Shown: in pieces, positions 1-7,828 of the stretch
Layout: every line of letters starts with the position of its first letter
Numbering within the stretch: the stretch's first letter is position 1
Source: Methylocystis echinoides
GTDB taxonomy: Bacteria; Pseudomonadota; Alphaproteobacteria; Rhizobiales; Beijerinckiaceae
Direction of reading: 5' to 3'
Assembly (NCBI RefSeq): GCF_027923385.1
Contig: NZ_BSEC01000001.1
Location: 818,501-882,500 of the forward strand
DNA: 64,000 nt
Program-made: the position numbers and the translations under genes
Notes under the pieces: model-generated
The model's input: only the letters and a program-made list of their open reading frames with translations
What the model was told of the DNA's origin: nothing
Databases searched by the model: none

Positions 1-1401
1 GACCAGCGGCCCTTCCGCCGGACGCGCGATGCCCTTGGCGTCGAAGAGAGTCCAGTAAGTGCCCTTGAACACAGAGTCGCGTCCGTTGAGCGTGAAGCCG
101 CCATACGGAACCGCCGCCGACCAGGGCGCGACCTGATCGGAGTCCAGATAGGTGAAATTGGAGGCCGAGACCTCGAAGTCGAAGGGGCCGCCGCTGTTCG
201 ATTTGACCGCCGCGGCGTTGACCATGATCCGTTCCTGAACACGGTAGTAGGCGGCGCCGAAATTCTGCAGGGCCGCCGTGGTCAGATAGGGATTGTAGGA
301 CACCCTGCCTCTGTTGACGACCGGAACCAGGCCGCCCCAGTAGGCGCCGCCACCCTGAACAAGGTAATTCTCGGGATAGGAGGTGCCGTCATTCGACCAG
401 AAGCCGAAGGTGTAGGTGCCGCGGATGGTGTTGGTGAAATCATAGGCGAGTTTCAGTTTCGCGTTCACCTGGTCGTTGTTCAGATTGCCGCCGGAGCCGA
501 GAACATTGGCGTAGGTGGTCCCGTAGAGATTGCTCATGATGTAGGAGCCGGGAACCACCACCGGCGTCGTCGTATAGGTCAGCGGCTGCTGCGAGCCGCG
601 CTGCCAGTTGCCGGAAATCGTGTAGGAGAAATCGCCGTACCGGTTGCCGACGAACATGCTGGTCACGTTATTGACGAGGCTCTTGTTCGTTCCCCAGAGA
701 TGGAAGTCCTGGATGGCGACGGTGTCCTTGACGGAGACCTCCAGCTTCTCGGGCATGCGCGTCGTGATCTTCAGCACGCCGCCGACGGAGTTGCCGGGAT
801 ATTGCGCCGAGAACGGCCCGTACAGCATGTCGACGCGCTCGATTTCCTCGGGCGCGACGAGACCCCAGCGCGGGGCGCCGACGTTGTTGTCGTTGGCGAT
901 GAGCGCGGTGAGCAGAAGGTCGTCGGCATAGACCAGACTGCGGGCCGAGGAGCCGATGCCCCAGGTGCGGGTCTGGAGAACCGCCTGCGTGTCGCCGACA
1001 TTGCGCTTGCGCACGAAGAGGCTGGGCATGTAGCGCACGGCGTCTTCGGAATCGAGGATATTGATCTTTCGCTCGATCTGCTGGCGCGTGATGCTCGCCA
1101 CCGTGTTCGGCAATTGCCACTTCTCGACGAAGGCCGGCTTGCCGTCGGGCAGGGTCGGCGACCAGCGCGAGACCACCGGCGAGGGGGCCGGCGATGTCAC
1201 CACGGCCGGACCCGGCGCCGGCGCGGCGGGTTGGGCGACGACCGGCCCGGCGGCGTGGGACGTCGTCCCGTGATGCGCGGCGCGGCGCTGCCCGCCGACG
1301 TCGATCGTGGGCAGATTATGCGTCGCCAGAGCGGGCGACAGCATGGCGAAGGTCAACGCGCCGGCCGAAACGCCGCGCAACAAGAAATAGCGAGTCATCA
1401 T
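1..1401 (-). CDS. TonB-dependent outer-membrane receptor (3' end beyond the window)
   Basis: The reading frame runs leftward from ATG at 1401 (a second ATG at 1398 fits the GGGAG upstream better) and leaves the window without a stop. The N-terminus has a signal peptide, then LPTIDVGG, a possible TonB box, and an Ala/Pro-rich linker. Around residues 95-240 there is a plug domain, with text such as EEIERVDMLYGPFSAQYPGNS followed by GGVLKITT, typical of receptor plugs; beta-barrel sequence follows. Receptors of this class import siderophores, metal chelates or cobalamin across the outer membrane using TonB energy. The exbB-exbD-tonB genes nearby support that role. The substrate cannot be read from the sequence; small Cys-rich neighbours suggest a metal. 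Confidence 0.88.
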   Translation of the reverse strand, partial: MMTRYFLLRGVSAGALTFAMLSPALATHNLPTIDVGGQRRAAHHGTTSHAAGPVVAQPAAPAPGPAVVTSPAPSPVVSRWSPTLPDGKPAFVEKWQLPNTVASITRQQIERKINILDSEDAVRYMPSLFVRKRNVGDTQAVLQTRTWGIGSSARSLVYADDLLLTALIANDNNVGAPRWGLVAPEEIERVDMLYGPFSAQYPGNSVGGVLKITTRMPEKLEVSVKDTVAIQDFHLWGTNKSLVNNVTSMFVGNRYGDFSYTISGNWQRGSQQPLTYTTTPVVVPGSYIMSNLYGTTYANVLGSGGNLNNDQVNAKLKLAYDFTNTIRGTYTFGFWSNDGTSYPENYLVQGGGAYWGGLVPVVNRGRVSYNPYLTTAALQNFGAAYYRVQERIMVNAAAVKSNSGGPFDFEVSASNFTYLDSDQVAPWSAAVPYGGFTLNGRDSVFKGTYWTLFDAKGIARPAEGPLV

Positions 1402-1463
1402 CTTCTCCCGGCGCCGCGTCGCGGCGCGTCTGATCACGGCGCGGATGCGCCATCTGCGGTGGA

Positions 1464-1841
1464 TCAGACCAGGGAGGGGGGCGCTCGGGCTGGCGCGCTG
1501 TGGTTGAAAATGGCGCGTGGAGCGGGGGACTCCGATTCCGCGAGCGAAATGCGCGAATAGAAAACGACGGGCCGCGCCTCGAACACCGGCGCGTCGCTGC
1601 TCACCACGCTGAACCCGAGCTGGCAGAGCGAACAGGAGGCGTGATCATGTGTGACGGGCGCGTTGGCCGGCTTGCCGGCAGCGTCGTCCTGCCCCGGCGT
1701 TGAAACCGCCGCGGCAACCGTCATCGCGCGATGACAGGGCGCCATGCCGTCGCGCGCCGCCGCCGCGCCCCAGAAGGACGCGCCGAGCTGTGTCAGCAAT
1801 GCGACACAGACGATCAGCGATGCGACAACTCTTTTGGACAT
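1464..1841 (-). CDS. Small exported Cys/His protein, DUF2946-like
   Basis: A 125-residue protein beginning MSKRVVAS with an N-terminal hydrophobic segment (about residues 5-25), then a short Cys/His-bearing region (ACHRAM, THDHASCSLCQLGF). The CxxC-type motif after a His-rich stretch resembles DUF2946 proteins, which often lie beside TonB receptors and copper genes. I chose ATG 1841 because the hydrophobic segment begins there; the frame stays open further upstream but that part looks like non-coding leader. It lies upstream of the receptor on the same strand (62 bases) and is divergent from a similar small protein at 1971. Function is not established; periplasmic or membrane metal binding is inferred. 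Confidence 0.6.
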   Translation of the reverse strand: MSKRVVASLIVCVALLTQLGASFWGAAAARDGMAPCHRAMTVAAAVSTPGQDDAAGKPANAPVTHDHASCSLCQLGFSVVSSDAPVFEARPVVFYSRISLAESESPAPRAIFNHSAPARAPPSLV

Positions 1842-1970
1842 TTCCGCCCGGCGACCCCAACCTACCGAAGGCGCGGCGTCAGACCGCACGGACGGACTGT
1901 GCCAACAGAAGCGAAACCTTCCAAGGTGAGTCGCGTTGTCAGTTTCCAAAAAATCCAGTAAGAGACTTTT

Positions 1971-2396
1971 ATGTCACACTCGCGCGACATCATCCGAGCA
2001 GTGCGCGCCGCCCTCGCGATTGTGGTGGCGTGCGCGCTGATGTTCAGCGTCTCCGCTGCGGGCGCCGCGGCTGCGAGCGAGACAGATTTCGTCATCAAAA
2101 ACAATGACTCGGCGAGCGTCGGACTATTCGCCTGCTTCAAGCGGCACATGACGCAGCGCGCCGACGCGGCCAGCGCGGACAAGGCGCAGGACGGGCAGAA
2201 AAACGCGAAGCACCATTGTCCCTGCTGCCTCGCGGCGCATCAATCGGCGGCTGTCCTGCCCGACCGCGCCACGCCGCCCGAGTTGCTGCGCGCCGCGCCA
2301 TCGGCGCTTTATCAACGCGCTTTCATGGCCCGCGAGCCGGAAGGCGTCCGATCACGGGCCGCCCATGGGGCCCGCGCGCCACCTTTCGCAATTTAG
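1971..2396 (+). CDS. Small exported Cys/His protein, DUF2946-like
   Basis: A 141-residue protein with a signal or anchor segment at about residues 12-34 (ALAIVVACALMFSVSAAG) and a central metal-ligand-like motif, KHHCPCCLAAH. It is the divergent partner of the protein at 1464-1841: both share the plan of a leader helix plus a CxxC motif beside histidines. The 129-base gap between their start codons should hold both promoters. It precedes exbB by about 160 bases on the same strand. No enzyme domain is visible. Role in periplasmic metal handling is inference from motif and neighbours. Confidence 0.6.
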   Translation: MSHSRDIIRAVRAALAIVVACALMFSVSAAGAAAASETDFVIKNNDSASVGLFACFKRHMTQRADAASADKAQDGQKNAKHHCPCCLAAHQSAAVLPDRATPPELLRAAPSALYQRAFMAREPEGVRSRAAHGARAPPFAI

Positions 2397-2555
2397 AACT
2401 TTTCCGATCGGCGCGCCGTTTCGCTGGCCCAATGGCTGCTTACGGTTAGAATAGCCGATCAGGGACGCGCTCAGCGTCCAAGATCACGACAAAATTGAAA
2501 AAGACGTCGCCAGTCGCGAAGCGCGCGCGCGTCAGAAAAAGAAGAAGTGCGTTCC

Positions 2556-3200
2556 ATGGATCATACGTCGCTTTCCCCTCTCGCCATGTTCCTCAACGCC
2601 GGTCCGGTCGGCAAGGTCGTCATGGCGTCGCTGCTCCTGGCCTCCATCTGGACCTGGGTGCTGATCATCGAAGCGACGGTCGCCGTCGTGCGCATCGGCA
2701 AGGCGGCGCGTGAAGCGCGCGCGGGCCGCCCCATCGGCATTCTCGAGCCGATCGCGGACGCCGGCCGTGAAGCCAATGCGCTCGACATCATCGACGAGAC
2801 GGTTGGCGACAAGCGCGAGCGCGTCGCCGAGAACATGAGCCGCGCGGCGCGCGAATTCCTCACCAAGGCGGAAGGCGGGCTCCCCAATCTGGCGGTGATT
2901 TCGTCGGTCGCGCCTTTCGTCGGCCTGTTCGGCACGGTGTGGGGCATCATGACCAGCTTCGCCGGCATCGCCGCGTCGCAGGATACGAGCCTCGCCGTCG
3001 TCGCGCCGGGCATCGCCGAGGCGCTCGCCGCCACGGCCTATGGCCTCGCCGCCGCCATTCCGGCCTCGGTTGGCTATAACCGCATCGGCGCCTCCTTCTC
3101 CCGCGCCGGCCAGCAGGTCGCTCATTACATCGAGGACGAGGCCCTGCGCATGACCAGCGCCGGCGCCGCGGCCCGTCGCCAGCAGAAGGAGGCCGCATAA
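2556..3200 (+). CDS. exbB: ExbB/TolQ-family proton-channel subunit
   Basis: A 214-residue member of the MotA/TolQ/ExbB family. It has three membrane segments, near residues 17-40, 110-138 and 158-180. The conserved block after the second segment (GLFGTVWGIMTSF, then AEALAATAYGLAAAIPA) is diagnostic. With ExbD it uses the proton gradient of the inner membrane to energise TonB. I chose ATG 2556, nine bases after a GAAG ribosome-binding stretch; an in-frame GTG at 2547 would add three residues. Its stop overlaps the exbD start by one base (TAATG), so the two are translationally coupled. Confidence 0.92.
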   Translation: MDHTSLSPLAMFLNAGPVGKVVMASLLLASIWTWVLIIEATVAVVRIGKAAREARAGRPIGILEPIADAGREANALDIIDETVGDKRERVAENMSRAAREFLTKAEGGLPNLAVISSVAPFVGLFGTVWGIMTSFAGIAASQDTSLAVVAPGIAEALAATAYGLAAAIPASVGYNRIGASFSRAGQQVAHYIEDEALRMTSAGAAARRQQKEAA

Positions 3201-3685
3201 TGGGCCTCCCGACGCGCTTCAAGAACAACAACGACCTCTACCAGCCGCTTGCCGACATCAACGTCACGCCGCTCGTCGACGTGATGCTGGTGCTGCTCAT
3301 CATCTTCATGGTGACGGCGCCGCTGCTCGCCAAGGGCGTGAAGGTTAATCTGCCGCAGGCCAGCGCGGCGCAGCCGATCAACCAGAAAGACCCGATCGTC
3401 GTCACCGTCGGCAAGGACGGCAAGGTGTCGCTGGGCGCCGATCCGGTCTCCGACGCGGCGCTGATCGACGGCATCCGCGCCATGATGGGCGACGATCATA
3501 CCCGCGTCGTGCATGTGCGCGGCGATACGGAAGCCGTCTATGGCGAAGTGGTCGCCGTGATGGACAAGCTCGCGACCAATGGCATCACCCATATCGCGAT
3601 CATGACCAACTCGCGCAGCAAGACCGGCGGCGCCGCGAAAGCGCCCGTGCCGGCCACGGCGGTTCCAGCGGGGGGGACGAAATGA
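3200..3685 (+). CDS. exbD: ExbD/TolR-family subunit
   Basis: A 161-residue protein with one N-terminal membrane helix (about residues 23-43) carrying the essential Asp of the family (Asp27 in PLVDVMLVLL), then a periplasmic domain. This matches ExbD in length and layout. It completes the proton-driven motor with the upstream ExbB. The C-terminus ends in a short Ala/Pro tail. Its end overlaps the tonB start by four bases, so exbB-exbD-tonB form one operon. Confidence 0.92.
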   Translation: MGLPTRFKNNNDLYQPLADINVTPLVDVMLVLLIIFMVTAPLLAKGVKVNLPQASAAQPINQKDPIVVTVGKDGKVSLGADPVSDAALIDGIRAMMGDDHTRVVHVRGDTEAVYGEVVAVMDKLATNGITHIAIMTNSRSKTGGAAKAPVPATAVPAGGTK

Positions 3686-4395
3686 CGGATTTCGCGCTGT
3701 CACCCGGTCTCGCCGACCAGCGCGGGGATGAGCCGGCGGGACCGCCGCCGGTCAATCCGCCCTGGCTGCGCCCGCTGGCCATCACCGCCATCGTCGCCGC
3801 GCATCTCGCCGTCTTCGGAGCCTTCCTGCTCGCCCCGCCGCCCAAGTCGATCTCGCTCGACTCCCTCACCATGGATCTGGTGCAGGAAGGCGACTTCATC
3901 GAACAGCAGGAAGTGAGCGCGGCGGAAGACACGCCGCCGCCGGTCGCGGTCGAGCAGCCCGAGCTCGCGCTGCCGCCGCCGGTGGTCATGGCCCCGGACG
4001 CCATTCCGCTCGCCATGAAGAAGGAAGACGTCGAAAAGACCGAACGCAAACAGGAAGAGCAGAAGCAGGTCGAGCGCGCCGAACAGCGTCGTGAGGCGCA
4101 GGCCCGCCGTCGCGCGGGCGCGCCCGAGGCCGGCGGCGGCACGGGCGCCTCGCAGGCGAGCTGTCTCGCCCATGTCGCGGCCTCGCTACGCCAGCATACG
4201 CCTGGCTCAACCAGCCTCGGCTCCGGCACCGCCCATGTGACCTTCCACGTCAATGCGGGCGGCGGCATTTCCGGCGTGTCGGCTTCCGGCTCGACGCCGG
4301 CGCATGCGGCCCTGGCCAGACGCATCGTGTCCTCTTCGCGAGGGCCCGGGAGCTGCGGGTCGGCCTTCGTGAGCCAGGCTTTCGCCTTCCACTAA
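3682..4395 (+). CDS. tonB: TonB energy transducer
   Basis: A 237-residue TonB-type protein. A cytoplasmic N-terminus of about 30 residues precedes a membrane helix (residues 31-51) containing a His (His41) at the place of the functional His of the TonB anchor. A Pro/Glu/Lys-rich periplasmic spacer (residues 60-150) follows, then a C-terminal domain of about 85 residues with strand-rich TonB-C character (GTAHVTFHVNAGGGISGV). It transmits energy from ExbBD to outer-membrane receptors, most likely the one at 1-1401. Two Cys in the C-domain are unusual but could pair in the periplasm. Confidence 0.85.
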   Translation: MTDFALSPGLADQRGDEPAGPPPVNPPWLRPLAITAIVAAHLAVFGAFLLAPPPKSISLDSLTMDLVQEGDFIEQQEVSAAEDTPPPVAVEQPELALPPPVVMAPDAIPLAMKKEDVEKTERKQEEQKQVERAEQRREAQARRRAGAPEAGGGTGASQASCLAHVAASLRQHTPGSTSLGSGTAHVTFHVNAGGGISGVSASGSTPAHAALARRIVSSSRGPGSCGSAFVSQAFAFH

Positions 4396-4453
4396 GCGCA
4401 TCGGCGGCGGGCCCCTGAGGCCCGCCGCGTCTCTTTTGATGGAAAGCATCGAG

Positions 4454-4939
4454 ATGAACGTCCTCACCTGCGGGCGCGTCGCGCTCGCATGCGCGCTCGC
4501 CTTCGCCGCCCCGGCCTCGGCGCAGGCGCCAAAGCCGCCAGCGCCCGCGCCCACGCCTCCACAGGCTGCACAGTCTGCACAGTCTGCGCCGCAACCCGTC
4601 ACGCCTGCCGCCACGCCTGCCGCAACGCCGAAACCGGCCGCTCCGCCGCCCGCCGCGACCGTCCCGGCCGCGCCGCCCGCCGCCCTGTCGGAAAGCAAAT
4701 ATCTGAGCCTGCTCTACTCGGAGATTGCGAGGCATACGCCGGAGGACAGCCCGGCGGGCCCCGGCGAGGTGACGGCGAGCTTCATCGTCGGCCCGGCCGG
4801 CAAGATCGTGAAAGTGACGATCGACAAGACCACGAGCCCGGCGCACGCCGAGATTGTGAAGAAGATTCTCTCCGAGGTCGTCACGCCGCCGCCGCCCGGC
4901 GGCTCGATGGACATCGGCCAGACCTTCAAATTCTACTGA
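4454..4939 (+). CDS. Exported Pro/Ala-rich protein with TonB-C-like C-terminus
   Basis: A 161-residue protein. ATG 4454 has GGAAAG seven bases upstream and starts a clear signal peptide ending near APASAQ. Residues 25-80 are almost entirely Ala, Pro, Gln and Thr, as in a periplasm-spanning spacer. The last 80 residues read like a TonB C-terminal domain (GEVTASFIVGPAGKIVKVTI, then a final IGQTFKFY). Unlike true TonB it seems to have a cleavable signal rather than a retained anchor, so it may be a soluble periplasmic partner. It follows tonB in the same operon. TonB-C assignment is by pattern only. Confidence 0.62.
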   Translation: MNVLTCGRVALACALAFAAPASAQAPKPPAPAPTPPQAAQSAQSAPQPVTPAATPAATPKPAAPPPAATVPAAPPAALSESKYLSLLYSEIARHTPEDSPAGPGEVTASFIVGPAGKIVKVTIDKTTSPAHAEIVKKILSEVVTPPPPGGSMDIGQTFKFY

Positions 4940-4980
4940 CACAAAAAGTCGGGAAAAACGATTCCCCGGGAGGATCGCCC

Positions 4981-6309
4981 ATGAACGCGTTACGTCATTC
5001 GTTCCGTCTGTTGCTCGCTCTTGGCGCGCCACTGGCTCTTGGCGCACCAATGGCTCTTGGCGCGCTGCTCGGCGCGCCCGCCGCCATGGCGGAAGAACAT
5101 GCGCCTGCGTCCGCGACGGCGCCCGCGACGCCGCCCGCTGCCCCTGCCGCCGCGAGTCACCACGCCGCCCCGGCCTGTAGCGAGCCGAAGCCCGCCTGCG
5201 CCATGACGGTCAATCCGGCCTTCGACAGCAAGGGCGCGCTCTGGGTCGCCTTTGCGGTCGGCAAGACGGTCTATGTCGCCAGCTCCACGGACGGCGGCAA
5301 GAGCTTTTCCGCGCCGGCGACCATCGCGACCATTGCCGACGGCGTCATCGACTCGCATGGCGACGCGCGGCCGAAGATCGTCCCGCTCGCCGACGGCGCG
5401 CTGCTGGCGAGTTACACGACGCGCCCCGACAAGCAGATGATCGGCACGATCTTCACGGCGCGCTCGACCGACGGCGGCAAGAGTTTTTCGGCCCCTCAGG
5501 CGCTGTTGAACGAAGGCGGCCAGCGCTTCGAGACCTTCGTCGTCACGCCGAAAGGCCGCATCTACGCCGGCTGGCTCGACAAGACCAACATGCTGAAAGC
5601 CAAGGCCGAGGGCAAAGAGTTCGAGGGCAGCGGCGTCGCCTTCGGCTGGTCTGACGATCACGGCCAGACCTTCCAGGGCAAGAAGATCCTGCTCGATCAC
5701 GCCTGCGAATGCTGCCGCATGTCGTCGGCGCTCGACAAGGACGGCCAGCCGGTCTTCGTCTGGCGTCAGGTGTTCGAGGGCAATATCCGCGACCATTACG
5801 CGGCGAAGCTCTCCGCCGATGGCGCGACGCTCACGGGCGGCCGCGTCAGCGACGACAATTGGGCGATCAACTCCTGCCCGCATCACGGGCCGGGCATGAC
5901 CATCGACGCCAATGGCGTCTGGCACGTCGTCTGGTTCACCAAGGGCAAGAACCGGCAGGGCCTGTTTTACGCGCAGAGCCGCGACGGCGGCAAAAGCTTC
6001 TCGAACCCGGAGAAGTTCGGCGACGACGCGAAGGCGCCGGGCCATCCCGTCGCCATCGCGACGAAGGGCCGGCTCTATCGCGTCTGGAAGGAGTTCGACG
6101 GAACGACAACCAGCATCGCCTCGCAGACGTCGCGCGACGGCGGCAAGAGCTGGAGCGCGCCGCGCGTGATCGCCGAGACCGCCGACGCGTCGGATCATCC
6201 CGAACTCGTGGCGAACAAGAATGCGGCGTACCTTTCCTGGGTCACCCATAAGGAAGGCTACCGGCTGATCCCGCTGCCGCGCGACGACAAGAGCGCCTCG
6301 GTGAAATGA
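4981..6309 (+). CDS. Periplasmic BNR/Asp-box beta-propeller (sialidase-like fold) with Cys/His motifs
   Basis: A 442-residue exported protein. ATG 4981 has a strong GGGAGG ribosome-binding site. Five Asp-box motifs of the type S-x-D-G-G-K-S-F recur through the protein, marking a sialidase-like propeller, but I see no Arg-triad context that would support real sialidase activity. Two Cys/His motifs stand out: ACECCRMS near residue 241 and SCPHHGPGM near residue 298. The gene sits between TonB-system genes and a TlpA-like thioredoxin, so metal binding or redox is a better guess than glycan cleavage. The signal peptide contains a short tandem repeat of the LALGAP type. Automatic annotation as exo-alpha-sialidase would be misleading. 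Confidence 0.72.
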   Translation: MNALRHSFRLLLALGAPLALGAPMALGALLGAPAAMAEEHAPASATAPATPPAAPAAASHHAAPACSEPKPACAMTVNPAFDSKGALWVAFAVGKTVYVASSTDGGKSFSAPATIATIADGVIDSHGDARPKIVPLADGALLASYTTRPDKQMIGTIFTARSTDGGKSFSAPQALLNEGGQRFETFVVTPKGRIYAGWLDKTNMLKAKAEGKEFEGSGVAFGWSDDHGQTFQGKKILLDHACECCRMSSALDKDGQPVFVWRQVFEGNIRDHYAAKLSADGATLTGGRVSDDNWAINSCPHHGPGMTIDANGVWHVVWFTKGKNRQGLFYAQSRDGGKSFSNPEKFGDDAKAPGHPVAIATKGRLYRVWKEFDGTTTSIASQTSRDGGKSWSAPRVIAETADASDHPELVANKNAAYLSWVTHKEGYRLIPLPRDDKSASVK

Positions 6310-6809
6310 GGGCGGGGATGTCGGGTTTTCGCTCCATGCTGATGACGGCCCTCGCCTGCGCCTGCCTTGCGGCGGGCCCGGCGGCGGCGCTGGACTTCAA
6401 GCCTTACGGCCGCGGCGACTTTGCGAAGATCGTGAAGGCGCATGCGGGCCGGCCGCTCATCATCCATTTCTGGTCGGTGACCTGCCCGCCCTGCATTGTC
6501 GAACTGCCGCAATGGGCCAAACTGCTCGACGCGCAGAAGGGCGTCGACATCGTCTTCGTGAATACGGACGGCGATGAAGACCGCCCGCGGGCGGATGCGC
6601 GCGCGGAAAAGGCCGGGCTCGGCAAAGCCGCGCATTACGGCTTCGCGGATGATTTCGTCGAGAAGCTTTATTTCGAGGCGGACAAAGGCTGGCGCGGCGA
6701 ATTGCCCTTCACCGCGCTCGTCGCGCCCGATGGCGCGGTGACGACGGTGACCGGCGCGGTGGATGATCCGCTTGTGGTGAAATGGCTCGCGAAGACGGCG
6801 GGGAAATAG
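6306..6809 (+). CDS. TlpA/ResA-like exported thioredoxin-fold protein
   Basis: A 167-residue protein with a signal sequence (ending near AAALDF) and a thioredoxin fold with CPPC active site in FWSVTCPPCIVELPQW, followed by a cis-Pro region (GELPFTALVAPDG). It overlaps the upstream propeller gene by four bases (ATGA), so they are coupled; a second start at 6318 is possible. TlpA-type proteins reduce disulfides in the periplasm, often to keep copper-site cysteines reduced. Its natural client here could be the Cys motifs of the propeller or of the two small proteins at 1464 and 1971, which is inference. Confidence 0.8.
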   Translation: MRAGMSGFRSMLMTALACACLAAGPAAALDFKPYGRGDFAKIVKAHAGRPLIIHFWSVTCPPCIVELPQWAKLLDAQKGVDIVFVNTDGDEDRPRADARAEKAGLGKAAHYGFADDFVEKLYFEADKGWRGELPFTALVAPDGAVTTVTGAVDDPLVVKWLAKTAGK

Positions 6810-6840
6810 GCGGATAGCCGAACGTTTGTGATGCGGCTCG

Positions 6841-6951
6841 CCCCTCACCCCAACCCTCTCCCCGCGCGCGGGGAGAGGGGGCTTGCGCCGATGAAGGCCC
6901 GCGCCCGGCTCCCTCTCCCCGCCTTGGCGGGGAGAGGGTTGGGGTGAGGGG
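6841..6951. repeat. Intergenic palindromic repeat, family A (long copy)
   Basis: Outer arms CCCCTCACCCCAACCCTC and its complement, each followed by a small CTCCCC/GGGGAG hairpin, around a 40-base core. It lies between the convergent TlpA-like and adenosyltransferase genes. Related copies are at 23805, 24762, 24868, 45110, 48954 and 49067. Confidence 0.85.
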
Positions 6952-6987
6952 CAGGCCGGGAAAGCGAAAGGCGCCGCTGTTGTGGAA

Positions 6988-7572
6988 TCACCGCGTCGCG
7001 CCGGGCTTCCAAAGCACGTCGCCCGCCTCACGGTTCACATAACGCGAGGCGACGAACAGGAAGTCCGACAGACGGTTCACATAAGAAAGCGCCGTCGCCG
7101 ACAGTTCCTCGCCTTCCGTCTGCATCAGCGTCACCATCACGCGCTCGGCGCGGCGGCAGATGGTGCGGGCCATGTGCAGATGCGCCGCCGCCGCCGTGCC
7201 GCCGGGCAGCACGAAGGAACGCAAAGGCGCCAGATCGGCGTTGAGTTCGTCGATTTCCTTTTCCAGCCGCTCCACCTGCGAGGGCAGGATCACGAGGCGC
7301 ATGGCCGGATCGAGCGGCTTCTCGGGGTCGTTGGGCGTCGCGAGCTCGGCGCCGAGATCGAAGAGATCGTTCTGGATGCGCGCCAGCATCTTGTCGAGCG
7401 CGGCGTCGCGCGCGTCGATGGCGAGGCGGGCGACGCCGATGGCGGCGTTGGTCTCGTCGATGTCGCCATAGGCCTCGACGCGAATGTCGTCCTTGCGGCG
7501 GCGCGCGCCGGTCGCGAGCGAGGTCGCGCCCTTGTCGCCGCCCCGCGTGTAAATCCTGTCCAGCTTGACCAC
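6988..7572 (-). CDS. PduO-type ATP:cob(I)alamin adenosyltransferase
   Basis: A 194-residue protein beginning MVKLDRIYTRGGDKGATSL, the N-terminal nucleotide-binding signature of PduO/MMAB adenosyltransferases. The conserved helix with ARTICRRAER and the late SYVNRLSDFLFV match the family. It transfers the adenosyl group of ATP to cob(I)alamin to make adenosylcobalamin, the cofactor of methylmalonyl-CoA mutase. That fits a genome with propionyl-CoA carboxylase (58779-60314). The upstream gene is a 62-residue membrane protein four bases away on the same strand, so they are probably cotranscribed. Confidence 0.92.
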   Translation of the reverse strand: MVKLDRIYTRGGDKGATSLATGARRRKDDIRVEAYGDIDETNAAIGVARLAIDARDAALDKMLARIQNDLFDLGAELATPNDPEKPLDPAMRLVILPSQVERLEKEIDELNADLAPLRSFVLPGGTAAAAHLHMARTICRRAERVMVTLMQTEGEELSATALSYVNRLSDFLFVASRYVNREAGDVLWKPGATR

Positions 7573-7576
7573 GTCC

Positions 7577-7765
7577 TCAATGTCCCCGCAAGTAGAGCAC
7601 CGTCAGCGCGATGGCGAGCGCCAGAAATTGCAGGCCCACGCGCCAGCGCATCAGCGTCTGCGAGCGCTCCCCGGCGCCCGGGCCGCCGCGGAACATGTTG
7701 AAAAAGCCGGCGAGCAGCACGAGAAACACCGCCGAGGCGGCGATGAAAACCAGCAAATTGGACAT
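7577..7765 (-). CDS. Small two-helix membrane protein, HIG1-like
   Basis: A 62-residue protein with two hydrophobic helices (about residues 4-24 and 44-60) separated by a short basic loop containing RSQTLMRWRVGLQF, the pattern of HIG1-type twin-transmembrane proteins. In alphaproteobacteria this gene commonly precedes the pduO-type adenosyltransferase, as here. Mitochondrial HIG1 proteins associate with respiratory complexes; the bacterial role is not settled. It ends four bases before the adenosyltransferase start. Confidence 0.78.
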   Translation of the reverse strand: MSNLLVFIAASAVFLVLLAGFFNMFRGGPGAGERSQTLMRWRVGLQFLALAIALTVLYLRGH

Positions 7766-7828
7766 GACGCCCCCAAGGGTTTCTGCCTGAAAGGCAAGTA
7801 GAGAAGCCCCCGCCCGGGCGCAAGCCGT

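Noticed and set aside
4981..6309. True exo-alpha-sialidase
   Set aside because: Asp boxes show the fold only; the gene context is a TonB/thioredoxin locus and Cys/His motifs suggest another role.
6841..6951. CRISPR-like or insertion-sequence origin for the repeats
   Set aside because: No regular spacer pattern, no transposase and palindromic arms with conserved cores; they are intergenic REP-like elements.
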